In this document: piece after piece, positions 40,639 through 49,684 of the stretch
Layout: each line of letters opens with the position of its first letter
Position numbering within the stretch: position 1 is the first letter of the stretch
NCBI RefSeq assembly: GCF_018130385.1
Contig: NZ_JAFCLU010000027.1
Location: 1-64,000, forward strand
Origin: Bradyrhizobium sp. AUGA SZCCT0283
GTDB taxonomy: Bacteria > Pseudomonadota > Alphaproteobacteria > Rhizobiales > Xanthobacteraceae
Direction: 5' to 3'
DNA: 64,000 nt
Notes under the pieces: model-generated
What the model saw: the letters and a program-made list of their open reading frames with translations, nothing else
Databases searched by the model: none
What the model was told of the DNA's origin: nothing
Position numbers and translations under genes: made by a program

Positions 40639-41672
40639 GCCTCGGCCTCGTCGGCCGCGACCACCTCGTGCTCCTCCTCGTCGCCGTAGCCGACGAGATC
40701 GAGCGGCCGTGCGGCAAGCCCGCGCGCTTGGCACCAATGCACCAGCGCGTCTTCCTGCCCATGGGTGACCCAGATCTCGCCGGCGCCGGTGGCCGCAATG
40801 GTCGCGGTCAGCCCGTCCCAATCGGCGTGGTCTGAGATCACCAGCGGCAGTTCGACGCCGCGCTGGCGGGCGCGCGCCCGCACGCGCATCCAGCCCGAGG
40901 CGAATGCCGTGACGGGATCGGGAAAACGCCGCGTCCAGATGTCAGACGTGGCCGACGGCGGCGCCAGCGTGATGGTGCCGGCGAGATCGGCTTTCTTCAC
41001 GCCCTTCACTGCGCACAGCTCGCCGAGGGCTATGCCACGGCTCTCATAATAGCGCGTGATCGTCTCCATCGCGCCATGCAGATAGATCGGCGCGTCGTAG
41101 CCCTGCTCGCGCAGCAGCGCGATCACGCGCTGTGCCTTGCCGAGCGAATAGGCGCCGACCAGATGCGCGCGTTCCGGAAACAGCGCGACCGACGCCAGCA
41201 GCTTCTTCACCTCATCCGCCGCATCGCCGTGACGAAACACCGGCAGGCCAAACGTCGCCTCGGTGATGAAGACGTCGCAGGGCACGACTTCAAATGGCGT
41301 GCAGGTCGGGTCGATGGCGTCCTTGTAGTCGCCCGAGGCGACGATACAGGTGTCCTTGCAGGTCACCGCGATCTGTGCTGAGCCGAGTACGTGGCCCGCG
41401 GGATGGAATTTGATCTTGACGTCGCCCAGTCGGATTTCTTCGCCATAACGAATGGCCTGCGTGCTGCGGGCGAAATTGTCGCCATAGCGCAGCCGCATCA
41501 TGTCGAGCGTTTCCTGCCTGGCGAGCACCGCGCCATGGCCGGGCCGGGCATGGTCGGAATGGCCGTGGGTAATCACGGCGCGCTCGACCGGGCGGACCGG
41601 GTCGATGTGGAAGCCGCCCGGCTTGCAGCACAGGCCGGCGGCAACGGGCATCAGGATGTCCTGCGGACGCAT
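40635..41672 (-). CDS. Ligase-associated DNA exonuclease (MBL/beta-CASP-like)
   Basis: 345 residues from ATG 41672 with a textbook AGGAGG site; the open frame extends far upstream but has no ribosome site there. The zinc motif 'ITHGHSDHARPGH' (HxHxDH) near residue 36, 'FHPAGHVLGSAQI', 'ASGDYKD' and 'EATFG' follow the SNM1/Pso2-like MBL nuclease order. 'VISDHADWDGL' and 'VTHGQED' near the end are beta-CASP-type ligands. The family is found coupled to an ATP-dependent ligase for damage repair. Its stop overlaps the ligase start, so the pair is translationally coupled. Confidence 0.92.
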   Translation of the reverse strand: MRPQDILMPVAAGLCCKPGGFHIDPVRPVERAVITHGHSDHARPGHGAVLARQETLDMMRLRYGDNFARSTQAIRYGEEIRLGDVKIKFHPAGHVLGSAQIAVTCKDTCIVASGDYKDAIDPTCTPFEVVPCDVFITEATFGLPVFRHGDAADEVKKLLASVALFPERAHLVGAYSLGKAQRVIALLREQGYDAPIYLHGAMETITRYYESRGIALGELCAVKGVKKADLAGTITLAPPSATSDIWTRRFPDPVTAFASGWMRVRARARQRGVELPLVISDHADWDGLTATIAATGAGEIWVTHGQEDALVHWCQARGLAARPLDLVGYGDEEEHEVVAADEAEA

Positions 41673-41782
41673 GCCTCCTATATAGGCGGTCTGCTTGCGA
41701 TGTTTAGCCGTGCGATGTTTGGTCGTCATGCGCGGGCTTGACCCGCGGATCCATCTTTTGAAGAGTCTCCTTTTATGATGGG

Positions 41783-41828
41783 ATTGCCGGGTCGTCCCCG
41801 ACCGAGGTCGGGACAGGCGCCCGGCAAT
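41783..41828. repeat. Palindrome ATTGCCGGG..CCCGGCAAT
   Basis: Nested inverted repeat (ATTGCCGGG/CCCGGCAAT outside, GTCCCCGACC/GGTCGGGAC inside). It lies in the divergent gap between the exonuclease and methyltransferase genes and can form a strong hairpin in the leader of the latter. Confidence 0.75.
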
Positions 41829-41849
41829 GAAGAAATTTTGGTTCCTGAA

Positions 41850-42776
41850 ATGCCTGCCCGCCTTTTTCTGTCTTCCGGCGATCTGATGGCCGACCAACGG
41901 TTCGAATTCGCCCGCGATCTGCAATTGAAGGGCGATCTGCCCGCCGCCGCCGATCTGCTGATGCAGGCGATCGAACTGGCGCCGGATTTCACGTCCGCGT
42001 GGTTCACGCTCGGCAATATCCGCGAAGAACTCGGCGAGCGCGATGCGGCTGTCTCCGCGTTTCGCCGGGCGCAGGCCTGCGATCGCGGCGACCGTCACGG
42101 CGCCGGCCTGCGGCTGATGCGGCTCGGCGCCGAACCGTTGGCCGGCATGTCGCAGGCCTATGTGCAAACCCTGTTCGATCAATACGCGCCGCGGTTTGAA
42201 TCCTCGCTGGTGGATGACCTCGGCTATCGCGGCCCGGAGCTGTTGTTCCGCGCGGTGCTGTCGGTGCGAGCGGCGGCGCGCAAGCCGGCGTTTTTCAAGC
42301 GCGCCATCGATCTCGGCTGCGGCACCGGGCTGGCGGCATCGGCCTTTGCAAAAGAAGTCGATCATTTCATTGGCGTCGATCTGTCGCCGCGCATGATCGA
42401 GCGGTCCCGCGCCACGGGCCTCTACGCCGAGCTTGATGTCGCCGACATGCTGCAGGGTCTGCGGGCGCGGCCGGACGCCAGCGCCGATCTCATTCTCGCC
42501 GCGGATGCCATGGTGTACGTCGCCGAACTCGCGCCGGTACTCGCGGAGGCCGCTCGCGTGCTGGCCTCCGGCGGGCTGTTCGCCTTCACCACCGAAACCC
42601 ATGACGGCGAAGGCGTCGTCATCGGCCAAGGGCTGCGCTACGCCCATGCGGCCGCTTATGTGCGAGCCGTGGTCGAATCCGCCGGCCTCAAATTGTCCCT
42701 GCTGGAAGATCGCTCCGCCCGCAACGAGGACAACGCGCCGGTTCCCGGCCTCGTCGCCGTCGCCGCGAAAACTTGA
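41850..42776 (+). CDS. TPR-methyltransferase fusion protein
   Basis: 308 residues from ATG 41850 (ATG 41886 is a fallback). The N-terminal 80 residues hold two TPR-like helical pairs ('RFEFARDLQLKGDLPAAADLLMQAIELAPDFTSAWFTLGNIREELGERDAAVSAFRRAQACD'). The rest is a class I SAM-dependent methyltransferase: motif I 'RAIDLGCGTGLAASAF' (about residues 151-165), 'FIGVDLSPRMIERSR', 'ADLILAADAMVYVAELAPVLAEAARVLASGGLFAFTTET'. The target is unknown. It sits between the two halves of the ligase-associated repair set, divergent from the exonuclease. Confidence 0.87.
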   Translation: MPARLFLSSGDLMADQRFEFARDLQLKGDLPAAADLLMQAIELAPDFTSAWFTLGNIREELGERDAAVSAFRRAQACDRGDRHGAGLRLMRLGAEPLAGMSQAYVQTLFDQYAPRFESSLVDDLGYRGPELLFRAVLSVRAAARKPAFFKRAIDLGCGTGLAASAFAKEVDHFIGVDLSPRMIERSRATGLYAELDVADMLQGLRARPDASADLILAADAMVYVAELAPVLAEAARVLASGGLFAFTTETHDGEGVVIGQGLRYAHAAAYVRAVVESAGLKLSLLEDRSARNEDNAPVPGLVAVAAKT

Positions 42777-42883
42777 GTCTAGACGCTACGCAATGCCCGA
42801 ATGGCGGCATTGCGTGCGACATGTCAGCTATTGCCAGTGGCGCCGGAATGGCTGATCAAGACTCCCATAAGGGAGAAGCAACA

Positions 42884-44113
42884 ATGAACAAGAAACAAAC
42901 CCGGCGCGAATTCGGCGCCACCGCGCTTGCTACCATCCTCGCATCCGCCATGCCCGCGCCATCAGTCTGGGCGGCGGAGAAGAAATACGATCCCGGCGCC
43001 AGCGACACCGAAATCAAGCTCGGACAGACCGTGCCGCATTCCGGCCCCGGCTCGCTCTACGGCGTGCTGGGGCGCGTCGGCGAGGCCTATTTTCAGATGC
43101 TGAACGAAAAGAGCGGCATCAACGGACGCAAGGTAAAATTTCTCTCCATGGACGACGCCTACAGCGCGCCGAAATGCGTCGAGGCGACGCGGCGGCTGGT
43201 CGAGCAGGAGGAAGTCCTGGCGCTGTACGGCTCGCTCGGCACCGCGCCGCAGACCGCCGTGCACAAATATCTCAACTCGAAAGGCGTGCCGCAGCTCCTG
43301 CTCAATACCGGCGCGTCGAAATGGAACGATCCGAAGAATTTCAAATGGACGATGGCGGGCCTGCCGCTCTATCCGACCGAAGCGCGCATTCTCGCCAGGC
43401 ATGTCGTGGCCGTGAAGCCGGACGCCAAGATCGGCATCCTCTACCAGAACGACGATTTTGGCCGCGATTTCCTTGGGCCCTTCAAGAAGGTGCTGGCGGA
43501 TGCCGGCGGCACCGCCAAGGTGATCATGGAGCAGACCTACGATCTGACCGAGCCGACGATCGATTCGCAGCTCATCAATCTCTCGAAATCCGGCGCCGAT
43601 GTTTTCTACAATATCTCGACCGGCAAGGCGTCGTCGCAGTCGATCCGCAAGGTCGCCGAGCTCGGCTGGAAGCCGCTGCATCTGCTGTCGGCGGGTTCGA
43701 CCGGCCGTTCGATTCTCGCCGCCGCGGGCCTTGAGAACTGCGCTGGCATCGTCGCGATCCGCTACGCCAAGGAGGTCGGCGTGCCGCGCTTCGAGAAGGA
43801 TCCCGACGTGATGGCGTTCGAGGAGCTGCGCAAAAAATACCTGCCCAATGTCGATCCCGACAACACCATCGCCTTTGCCGGTTATGGCCAGGTGGTGGCG
43901 ATGGCGGAGATTTTGCGCCGTTGCGGCGACGAGCTCACCCGCGCCAACGTTCTGAAGCAGGCCACGACGCTGGCGGGCTTCCATTCGCCCTACATGCTGG
44001 ACGGCGTCACCTACAGCTACACGCCCGACGACTACACGCCGATGAAGACGCTCTACATCTCCATCTTCAACGGCAAGGACTGGGATATTTCCGACAAGCC
44101 GGTGACGGAGTAG
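42884..44113 (+). CDS. Branched-chain amino-acid-type ABC solute-binding protein
   Basis: 409 residues from ATG 42884 (GGGAGAAG upstream). 'KKQTRREFGATALATILASAMPAPSVWA' is a twin-arginine export signal. The mature protein is a Peripla_BP_6 (LivK-like) fold: 'DTEIKLGQTVPHSGPGSLYGVLGRVGEAYFQMLNEKSGINGRKVKFLSMDDAYSAPKCVEATRRLVEQEEVLALYGSLGTAPQ', 'IGILYQNDDFGRDFLGPFKKVL'. Rhizobia carry dozens of these with varied ligands (amino acids, aromatics, amides), and the ligand is not readable here. No permease or ATPase gene is adjacent, so it is an orphan binding protein. Confidence 0.93.
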   Translation: MNKKQTRREFGATALATILASAMPAPSVWAAEKKYDPGASDTEIKLGQTVPHSGPGSLYGVLGRVGEAYFQMLNEKSGINGRKVKFLSMDDAYSAPKCVEATRRLVEQEEVLALYGSLGTAPQTAVHKYLNSKGVPQLLLNTGASKWNDPKNFKWTMAGLPLYPTEARILARHVVAVKPDAKIGILYQNDDFGRDFLGPFKKVLADAGGTAKVIMEQTYDLTEPTIDSQLINLSKSGADVFYNISTGKASSQSIRKVAELGWKPLHLLSAGSTGRSILAAAGLENCAGIVAIRYAKEVGVPRFEKDPDVMAFEELRKKYLPNVDPDNTIAFAGYGQVVAMAEILRRCGDELTRANVLKQATTLAGFHSPYMLDGVTYSYTPDDYTPMKTLYISIFNGKDWDISDKPVTE

Positions 44114-44129
44114 GGCGGGGTCGATCTCC

Positions 44130-44335
44130 CTCTTCCCGCCCTTCGCGGGGCCGAGACGAGCGAAGCTCGCTCTTAGAGGGTCGGGGTGAGGGGCTCTCTC
44201 CACGCACTGAGCTCGCGGAGAAAGCTCCTCACCCGGCGCCTAAGCCGTAGCCGAAGCTTCGCTTCGGCGTCTCTTTCTTGAGGAACGGCCGCCCAAGGCG
44301 GCCTACGCCTCTCCCCGCGAAGAGCGGGGCGAGGT
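44130..44335. repeat. Complex inverted-repeat region
   Basis: CTTCCCGCCCTTCGCGGGG..GAGGG and the returning CTCTCCCCGCGAAGAGCGGG, with inner hairpins (AGCGAAGCTCGCT, CCGAAGCTTCGCTTCGG, GGCCGCCCAAGGCGGCC). It fills the gap between the binding-protein gene and the helicase gene. The hairpins may terminate the former. Confidence 0.7.
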
Positions 44336-44383
44336 GACTCCTGAGGCCTCGACGAACCCCCTCCGACGGCTTACCTCTTTGCT

Positions 44384-46963
44384 GTGCCGTCGCCCGATCC
44401 CTTGCCCTTCACGCCGCTTGAAACGGCAGCGCTCTTGCCCGACCGCTTCCGGCGCTGGTTCGCCGCGCGCGGCTGGTTACCGCGTGAGCATCAATTGGCG
44501 CTGCTGGCAAAAGCCAGCGACGACCGCTCGGCGCTGCTGATCGCCCCCACCGGCGCCGGCAAGACGCTGGCCGGCTTTCTGCCGACGCTGGTGGAGCTTT
44601 CTTCCCCCGCCGCCTCAAAGGGCGGTGGCGAGAAGAGCCTCATCTCCACCGGCCGCGGCGTGAAACGCACTGGCGGCCTCCACACCCTCTACATCTCGCC
44701 GCTGAAAGCACTCGCGGTCGATATCGCGCGCAATCTGGAGACGCCGATTGCCGAGATGGCGCTGCCGGTCAAGGTCGAGACCCGCACCGGCGATACGCCG
44801 GTGTCGCGGCGGCAGCGGCAGCGGCGCTATCCGCCGGACATCCTGCTCACGACACCTGAGCAACTGGCGCTGCTGCTGTCCTCCGACGACGCACCGTTCC
44901 TGTTCTCCTCGCTCAAGCGGATCGTGCTCGACGAACTGCATGCGCTGGTCACTTCCAAGCGCGGCGATCTGCTGTCGCTCGGCCTGGCGCGGCTGTGGCG
45001 GCTGGCGCCGGAGATGCGCGCGATCGGGCTGTCCGCGACGGTGGCCGAGCCGGAATCGCTGGCGCGCTTTCTGGTGCCGCAGCGCGACGGCAAGGAAACA
45101 GCCGCCGATATCGTCGTGGCCGGCGGCGCGGCGGCGCCCGTCGTCGAGATGCTCGATACCAAAGAGCGCCTGCCGTGGGCCGGACATACCGCGCGCCATG
45201 CGCTCGGCGAAATGTACGACCTCATCAAACGGAACAAGACCACGCTGATCTTTGTCAACACCCGCAGCCAGGCCGAAATGCTGTTCCAGGATTTCTGGCG
45301 CATGAACGACGACGGCCTTGCGATTGCGCTGCATCATGGCTCGCTCGATGTCGCCCAGCGCCGCAAGGTCGAAGACGCGATGGCGGCCGGAAAACTGCGC
45401 GGCGTGGTCTGTACGTCCTCGCTCGACCTCGGTATCGACTGGGGCGACATCGATCTCGTCATCAATGTCGGCGCGCCCAAGGGCGCCTCGCGCCTGATGC
45501 AAAGAATCGGCCGCGCCAACCACCGGCTCGATGAGCCGTCGCGCGCGGTGCTGATCCCGGCCAATCGTTTCGAGGTGCTGGAGTGCCGCGTCGCGATCGA
45601 TGCCATCGCGGAGAATGCGCAGGATACGCCGCCCTTGCGCACCGGCGCGCTCGACGTGCTGGCGCAGCACGTATTGGGTTGCGCCTGCGGGGAGCCGTTT
45701 CTGTCCGACGAACTCTACGAGGAAGTGCTGACGGCGGCGCCCTACGCGTCGCTGACGCGAACCGATTTCGACGACGTGGTCGACTTCGTCGCCACCGGCG
45801 GCTACGCGCTGAAAACCTACGAACGCTTCGCCCGCATCAAGCAGGACAAGCAGCGGCGCTGGCGCGTCACCAACCCAAGAGTGCGGCAAAGCTATCGCCT
45901 CAATGTCGGCACCATCGTCGAGGAGGCCATGCTGAAGGTAAAGCTGGTGCGCGGCCGCGGCGGTGGGGCTGGTGCCACCGGCATGATCGGCCGCGGCGGC
46001 CGGATGCTGGGCGAGATCGAGGAATACTTTATCGAGGGGCTGGTCGCCGGCGACACCTTTGTGTTCGGCGGCGAGATCGTGCGCTACGAGGCGCTGGTCG
46101 AGGACCAGGTCTATGTCTCCCGCGCCAACGACAAGGACGCGAAAGTGCCGTCCTACATGGGCGGCAAGTTTCCGCTCTCGACCTATCTGGCCGAACGGGT
46201 GCGGAAACTGCTGGACGACCGGCGGCAATGGAATGCGCTGCCGGAGCAGGTGCGCGACTGGCTGTCGCTGCAACGAAACTTTTCACTTGTGCCGGCGGTG
46301 CGGGAACTGCTGGTCGAAACTTTCCCGCGCGGCAACAAGTATTACTTCGTTTGCTATCCCTTCGAGGGCCGGCTGGCGCATCAGACGCTCGGCATGCTGT
46401 TGACGCGGCGGATGGAGCGCGCGCGGGTGCGGCCGCTCGGCTTCGTCGCCAATGAATACGCACTGGCGGTATGGGGCCTCGGCGACATGTCGTTCATGAT
46501 TCGGCACGGCAAGCTCAATCTCGCCGCCCTGTTTGCGCCCGACATGCTCGGCGACGACCTCGAGGCGTGGCTGGCCGAATCCGCGCTGATGAAGCGCACC
46601 TTCCGCAATTGCGCGCTGATCTCCGGCCTGATTCCGCGCCGCTTCACCGGCGAAGAGAAAAGCCGCCGCCAGGTGCTGTTCTCGACCGACCTCGTCTACG
46701 ACGTCTTGCGCAAGCACCAGGCCGACCACGTGCTGTTACGCGCCGCGCGCGCGGATGCGGCCGCCGGCCTGCTCGATCTCAAGCGTCTGGGTGATATGCT
46801 CTCGCGTATTCAGGGGCGAATCACCCATCGGGAACTCGAACATGTTTCGCCGCTCGCCGTGCCGGTCATGCTGGAAATCGGCCGCGAGTCAGTTTATGGC
46901 GAAGCAGCGGACGAGTTGCTGGCGGAAGCCGCCGATGAACTCGTCAAAGAGGCGATGGGATAG
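44384..46963 (+). CDS. Ligase-associated DEXH helicase (Lhr-type)
   Basis: 859 residues, GTG start. Walker A 'APTGAGKTLAGF' (about residues 53-64), motif Ia 'TLYISPLKALAVD', DEXH box 'RIVLDELHALV' (about 180-190), 'AIGLSATVAEPESLARFL', motif V 'VCTSSLDLGIDWGDIDLVINVGAPKGASRLMQRIGRANHR'. The long C-terminal region (about 400-859) is the Lhr-core winged-helix and DUF4 area. The gene belongs to the known ligase-associated damage-response set and is followed three bases later by pdeM. Its ligase and exonuclease partners are 2.7-5.4 kb away on the other strand. Confidence 0.93.
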   Translation: MPSPDPLPFTPLETAALLPDRFRRWFAARGWLPREHQLALLAKASDDRSALLIAPTGAGKTLAGFLPTLVELSSPAASKGGGEKSLISTGRGVKRTGGLHTLYISPLKALAVDIARNLETPIAEMALPVKVETRTGDTPVSRRQRQRRYPPDILLTTPEQLALLLSSDDAPFLFSSLKRIVLDELHALVTSKRGDLLSLGLARLWRLAPEMRAIGLSATVAEPESLARFLVPQRDGKETAADIVVAGGAAAPVVEMLDTKERLPWAGHTARHALGEMYDLIKRNKTTLIFVNTRSQAEMLFQDFWRMNDDGLAIALHHGSLDVAQRRKVEDAMAAGKLRGVVCTSSLDLGIDWGDIDLVINVGAPKGASRLMQRIGRANHRLDEPSRAVLIPANRFEVLECRVAIDAIAENAQDTPPLRTGALDVLAQHVLGCACGEPFLSDELYEEVLTAAPYASLTRTDFDDVVDFVATGGYALKTYERFARIKQDKQRRWRVTNPRVRQSYRLNVGTIVEEAMLKVKLVRGRGGGAGATGMIGRGGRMLGEIEEYFIEGLVAGDTFVFGGEIVRYEALVEDQVYVSRANDKDAKVPSYMGGKFPLSTYLAERVRKLLDDRRQWNALPEQVRDWLSLQRNFSLVPAVRELLVETFPRGNKYYFVCYPFEGRLAHQTLGMLLTRRMERARVRPLGFVANEYALAVWGLGDMSFMIRHGKLNLAALFAPDMLGDDLEAWLAESALMKRTFRNCALISGLIPRRFTGEEKSRRQVLFSTDLVYDVLRKHQADHVLLRAARADAAAGLLDLKRLGDMLSRIQGRITHRELEHVSPLAVPVMLEIGRESVYGEAADELLAEAADELVKEAMG

Positions 46964-46966
46964 AAC

Positions 46967-47677
46967 GTGACGGCAGGGGCGCAATCTTCGGGAGACGATC
47001 AGCAGATGCGCGCCTCCAAGGTCATGGTTGCCGACGTCACGTTCGTTGCCGACCTCTCCGGCGCGCTGTTCTGGCAGGAGCAGCGCCTGCTCATCGTCTC
47101 TGATCTGCATCTGGAAAAAGGTTCCAGCTTCGCCACGCGCGGCGTGCTGCTGCCGCCCTATGACACGGTGGCGACGCTCGGCCGTCTCGCCGCCGTCATC
47201 GCGCGGCACGACCCGCGCATGGTGATTGCGCTCGGCGACAGCTTTCATGATCGCGACGCGCATGAGCGGCTGTCGGCGCCAGACCGTGAGGCGCTCTCGG
47301 CGATGCAGGCGCGACGCGACTGGATCTGGATCTCTGGCAATCACGATCCGGCGCTTCCGTCCGATCTCGGCGGTGTGGTGGCGAGCGAAGTCGCGATTGG
47401 CCCGATTGCATTTCGCCATGAGCCGACGGGGGCGGCGGGTGAAATCGCCGGCCATCTGCATCCCAAGGCGCGCGTCGCCACAAGGGGACGCTCGATGGAG
47501 CGGCGATGCTTTGCGAGCGACGGCGAGCGCGCCGTGATGCCCGCGTTCGGCGCCTATACGGGGGGCTTGAGCATCCGTGATCCGGCGTTTGCGAAAATCT
47601 TCCCGACGCAGGGTTTGATGGCCCATGTGCTAGGTGACAACCGGCTGCACGCCATCGCCGCGTCACGGTGTTATTAA
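46967..47677 (+). CDS. pdeM: Ligase-associated endonuclease PdeM-type phosphoesterase
   Basis: 236 residues from GTG 46967; ATG 47006 is an alternative. Calcineurin-like metallophosphoesterase motifs in order: 'LLIVSDLHLEKGSSF' (DxH), 'MVIALGDSFHD' (GDxxHD), 'WIWISGNHDP' (GNHD), 'GHLHPKA' (GHxH). The 'SDLHLEKG' start and small size match PdeM of the ligase-associated damage response. It likely cuts DNA or RNA at lesions for the helicase, exonuclease and ligase. It follows the helicase stop by three bases. Confidence 0.92.
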   Translation: MTAGAQSSGDDQQMRASKVMVADVTFVADLSGALFWQEQRLLIVSDLHLEKGSSFATRGVLLPPYDTVATLGRLAAVIARHDPRMVIALGDSFHDRDAHERLSAPDREALSAMQARRDWIWISGNHDPALPSDLGGVVASEVAIGPIAFRHEPTGAAGEIAGHLHPKARVATRGRSMERRCFASDGERAVMPAFGAYTGGLSIRDPAFAKIFPTQGLMAHVLGDNRLHAIAASRCY

Positions 47678-47689
47678 GCGGCCACACAT

Positions 47690-47785
47690 GATGACCTCAT
47701 CCTGAGGAGTCGCGTAGCGGCGTCTCGAAGGATGGGCCACGGGCTTCATGGTTCGAGACGCGCTTCGCGCTCCTCACCATGAGGG
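47690..47785. repeat. Palindromic repeat, CATCCTGAGG family (composite)
   Basis: CCTCATCCTGAGGAGTCGCG with CGGCGTCTCGAAGGATGGG, then TTCATGGTTCGAGACGCGC with GCGCTCCTCACCATGAGGG. The same two hairpins occur in reverse order at 21939-22034. It lies between convergent genes. Confidence 0.8.
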
Positions 47786-47790
47786 ACGGC

Positions 47791-48654
47791 CTACGCCGCC
47801 TTCGCCTGCACGTTGTTGCAGAATTCCGCGAGGCGCTCGGCGAGCCGCAGCGTCGCGGGGCTCGCCTCGGGCGAGGCCACCAGCGCCACTTCGGTGCGGT
47901 CGATCGGTGCGAAGCCATCCTTGGCCGTCAGCACGCGGTGATCAGCCTGGATCGCCATTTCCGAGAGAATGGAGAGGCCCATGCCGGCGGCGACCGCGGC
48001 CTGGATGCCGGAGAGGTTGGAAGAGGTATAGGCCATGTGCCAGCTGCGCCCAGCGCTTTCCAGCGCATGGATCGCGCCCGCCCGATACAGGCAGCCCGAG
48101 GGAAAGCCGATCAGCGGCACCGAGCCGATGCGGGTATCGCTCGGATGGCTTTTGCTGGTGACCCAATGCACGCGCTCCGGCCACACCGCGATGCCGCCCT
48201 TTTCTCCCGCGGCGCGCTTGAACAATGCGAGATCGAGTTCGCCGCGTTCGAGCTCGCGCTTGAGGTTGGCGCTTTGATCGGCGCGAACGTCGAGCCGCAG
48301 GCCGGGATGCGAGCGCGAGAATGCCGCCAGCAGTTTCGCCAGGCGATAGGCGGCGAAATCCTCGGGCACACCGAGCCGGACCGCGCCCTCGCTCTCGGGG
48401 CGCGCCACCACGTCGCGGGCTTCTTCCGCGAGCGACAATAGCCGCCGCGCATAGGACAGCAGTCGCTCGCCGGCTTCGGTCGGCGTCACATCCTTGCCGT
48501 TGCGGTTCAGCAGCGGCTGGCCGACATCGTCTTCCAGCCGCTTGATCTGCTGGCTGACGGTCGACTGCGTTCGATGAACGCGCTCGCCGGCGCGGGTGAA
48601 GCCGCCGGCATCGACGACGCTGACGAAACTGCGCAGGAGCTCCAGATCGAGCAT
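47791..48654 (-). CDS. LysR family transcriptional regulator
   Basis: 287 residues. N-terminal winged HTH 'LELLRSFVSVVDAGGFTRAGERVHRTQSTVSQQIKRLEDDVGQPLLNRNGKDVTPTEAG' (1-65), then the periplasmic-binding-protein-like effector domain (about 90-280). It is divergent from the EamA transporter gene at 48752 and is likely its regulator. The 97-base gap holds the AT-rich stretch 'ATCAGTTTATCATTTAAT', a plausible LysR-type site. The effector is unknown. Confidence 0.93.
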   Translation of the reverse strand: MLDLELLRSFVSVVDAGGFTRAGERVHRTQSTVSQQIKRLEDDVGQPLLNRNGKDVTPTEAGERLLSYARRLLSLAEEARDVVARPESEGAVRLGVPEDFAAYRLAKLLAAFSRSHPGLRLDVRADQSANLKRELERGELDLALFKRAAGEKGGIAVWPERVHWVTSKSHPSDTRIGSVPLIGFPSGCLYRAGAIHALESAGRSWHMAYTSSNLSGIQAAVAAGMGLSILSEMAIQADHRVLTAKDGFAPIDRTEVALVASPEASPATLRLAERLAEFCNNVQAKAA

Positions 48655-48751
48655 GCGAATGCTCCATTTACAAATCCACTGGATATCAGTTTATCATTTA
48701 ATTTCCAAATAGCAAGGCGCGGGCCTAGATCATGGGCAAAGGAGAATTCCC

Positions 48752-49684
48752 ATGTCGCTCGCGCCCTCGGTCGCGGTTCCCCGCACCACCTTCAATCCGC
48801 TTCCGCTCTACATCGGCCTGTTTTGCCTGCTGTGGAGCTTCGCCTTCGTCGCCGGCAAGATCGGCGTCACCGATTGTCCTCCGCTGATCCTGCTTGCCGC
48901 GCGGTTCTCGCTGGCCGGCGTCCTGATCCTCGGCATCACCGCGCTGCGCGGCGAAGTGTGGTCCTCGCTCACCTGGCGCGATACGGGCATTTTCGCGATC
49001 CTCGGTGTTGCCAACAACGCGCTCTATCTCGGCCTCGGCTATACTGGGCTGCAGACGGTTTCCGCCGGCCTCGGTGGCCTGATCGTCAGCGCCAATCCGG
49101 TATTTACCGCGGTGCTCGCGGCGGCCTTTCTCGGTGAGGCGCTGACCTGGCGCAAGGTGATGGGCCTCCTGCTCGGCATCACCGGTGTCGGCTTCATCGT
49201 CTGGCACCGCATGTCGGTCGGCACGGATGACTGGCACGGCATCCTGTTCACGCTGGCCTCGCTGGCCTCGATCGTGGCCGGCACCATCCTGTTCAAGGTG
49301 CTGGCGCCGAAGGGCAGCCTTTGGGTCGGCAATGGCGTGCAGAATCTCACAGCCGGCATCGTGCTGCTGCCGTTCGCGTTCACCTTCTCCAGCGTGGGCG
49401 ACATCGTGCCGAGCGCGCGGCTGTTCGCTGCGTTCGCCTTCCTCGTGCTCGGCGGCTCGATCCTTGCGTACCTGCTCTGGTTTCATCTCCTGAAAGTGTG
49501 TGGCGCGACGGCCGCAAGCGCCTATCATTTTCTGATGCCGCCGCTCGGCATGCTGTTCGCCTTTCTCGTGCTCGGCGAACATGTCGAGTTCCGCGACCTG
49601 CTCGGGATCGTTCCGGTGGCGCTCGGCATTTATCTGGTGACCCGTCCCGCGGCGTCAGCATCGACCAAGAGGAGTGTGACATGA
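48752..49684 (+). CDS. EamA-type DMT transporter
   Basis: 310 residues, ten hydrophobic helices in two EamA repeats. Repeat 1 starts 'LYIGLFCLLWSFAFVAGKIGVTDCPPLILLAARFSLAGVLIL', repeat 2 near 'WHGILFTLASLASIVAGTILFKVLAPKG'. These are inner-membrane exporters or exchangers of metabolites such as amino acids. It is divergent from a LysR gene, the usual arrangement for a regulator and its exporter. Its stop overlaps the start of the MBL gene by four bases (ATGA). ATG 48752 follows GGAG. Confidence 0.92.
   Translation: MSLAPSVAVPRTTFNPLPLYIGLFCLLWSFAFVAGKIGVTDCPPLILLAARFSLAGVLILGITALRGEVWSSLTWRDTGIFAILGVANNALYLGLGYTGLQTVSAGLGGLIVSANPVFTAVLAAAFLGEALTWRKVMGLLLGITGVGFIVWHRMSVGTDDWHGILFTLASLASIVAGTILFKVLAPKGSLWVGNGVQNLTAGIVLLPFAFTFSSVGDIVPSARLFAAFAFLVLGGSILAYLLWFHLLKVCGATAASAYHFLMPPLGMLFAFLVLGEHVEFRDLLGIVPVALGIYLVTRPAASASTKRSVT

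Noticed and set aside
40639..40821. N-terminal extension of the DNA ligase
   Set aside because: The ATGA overlap at 40635-40638 is the natural start; the extension is a shadow of the exonuclease.
41673..42647. Long N-terminal extension of the exonuclease
   Set aside because: It is antisense to the methyltransferase gene, and AGGAGG sits exactly before ATG 41672.
38986..47677. New antiphage system built on the helicase, nuclease and ligase genes
   Set aside because: All four match the known ligase-associated damage-response families, so a repair role explains them.
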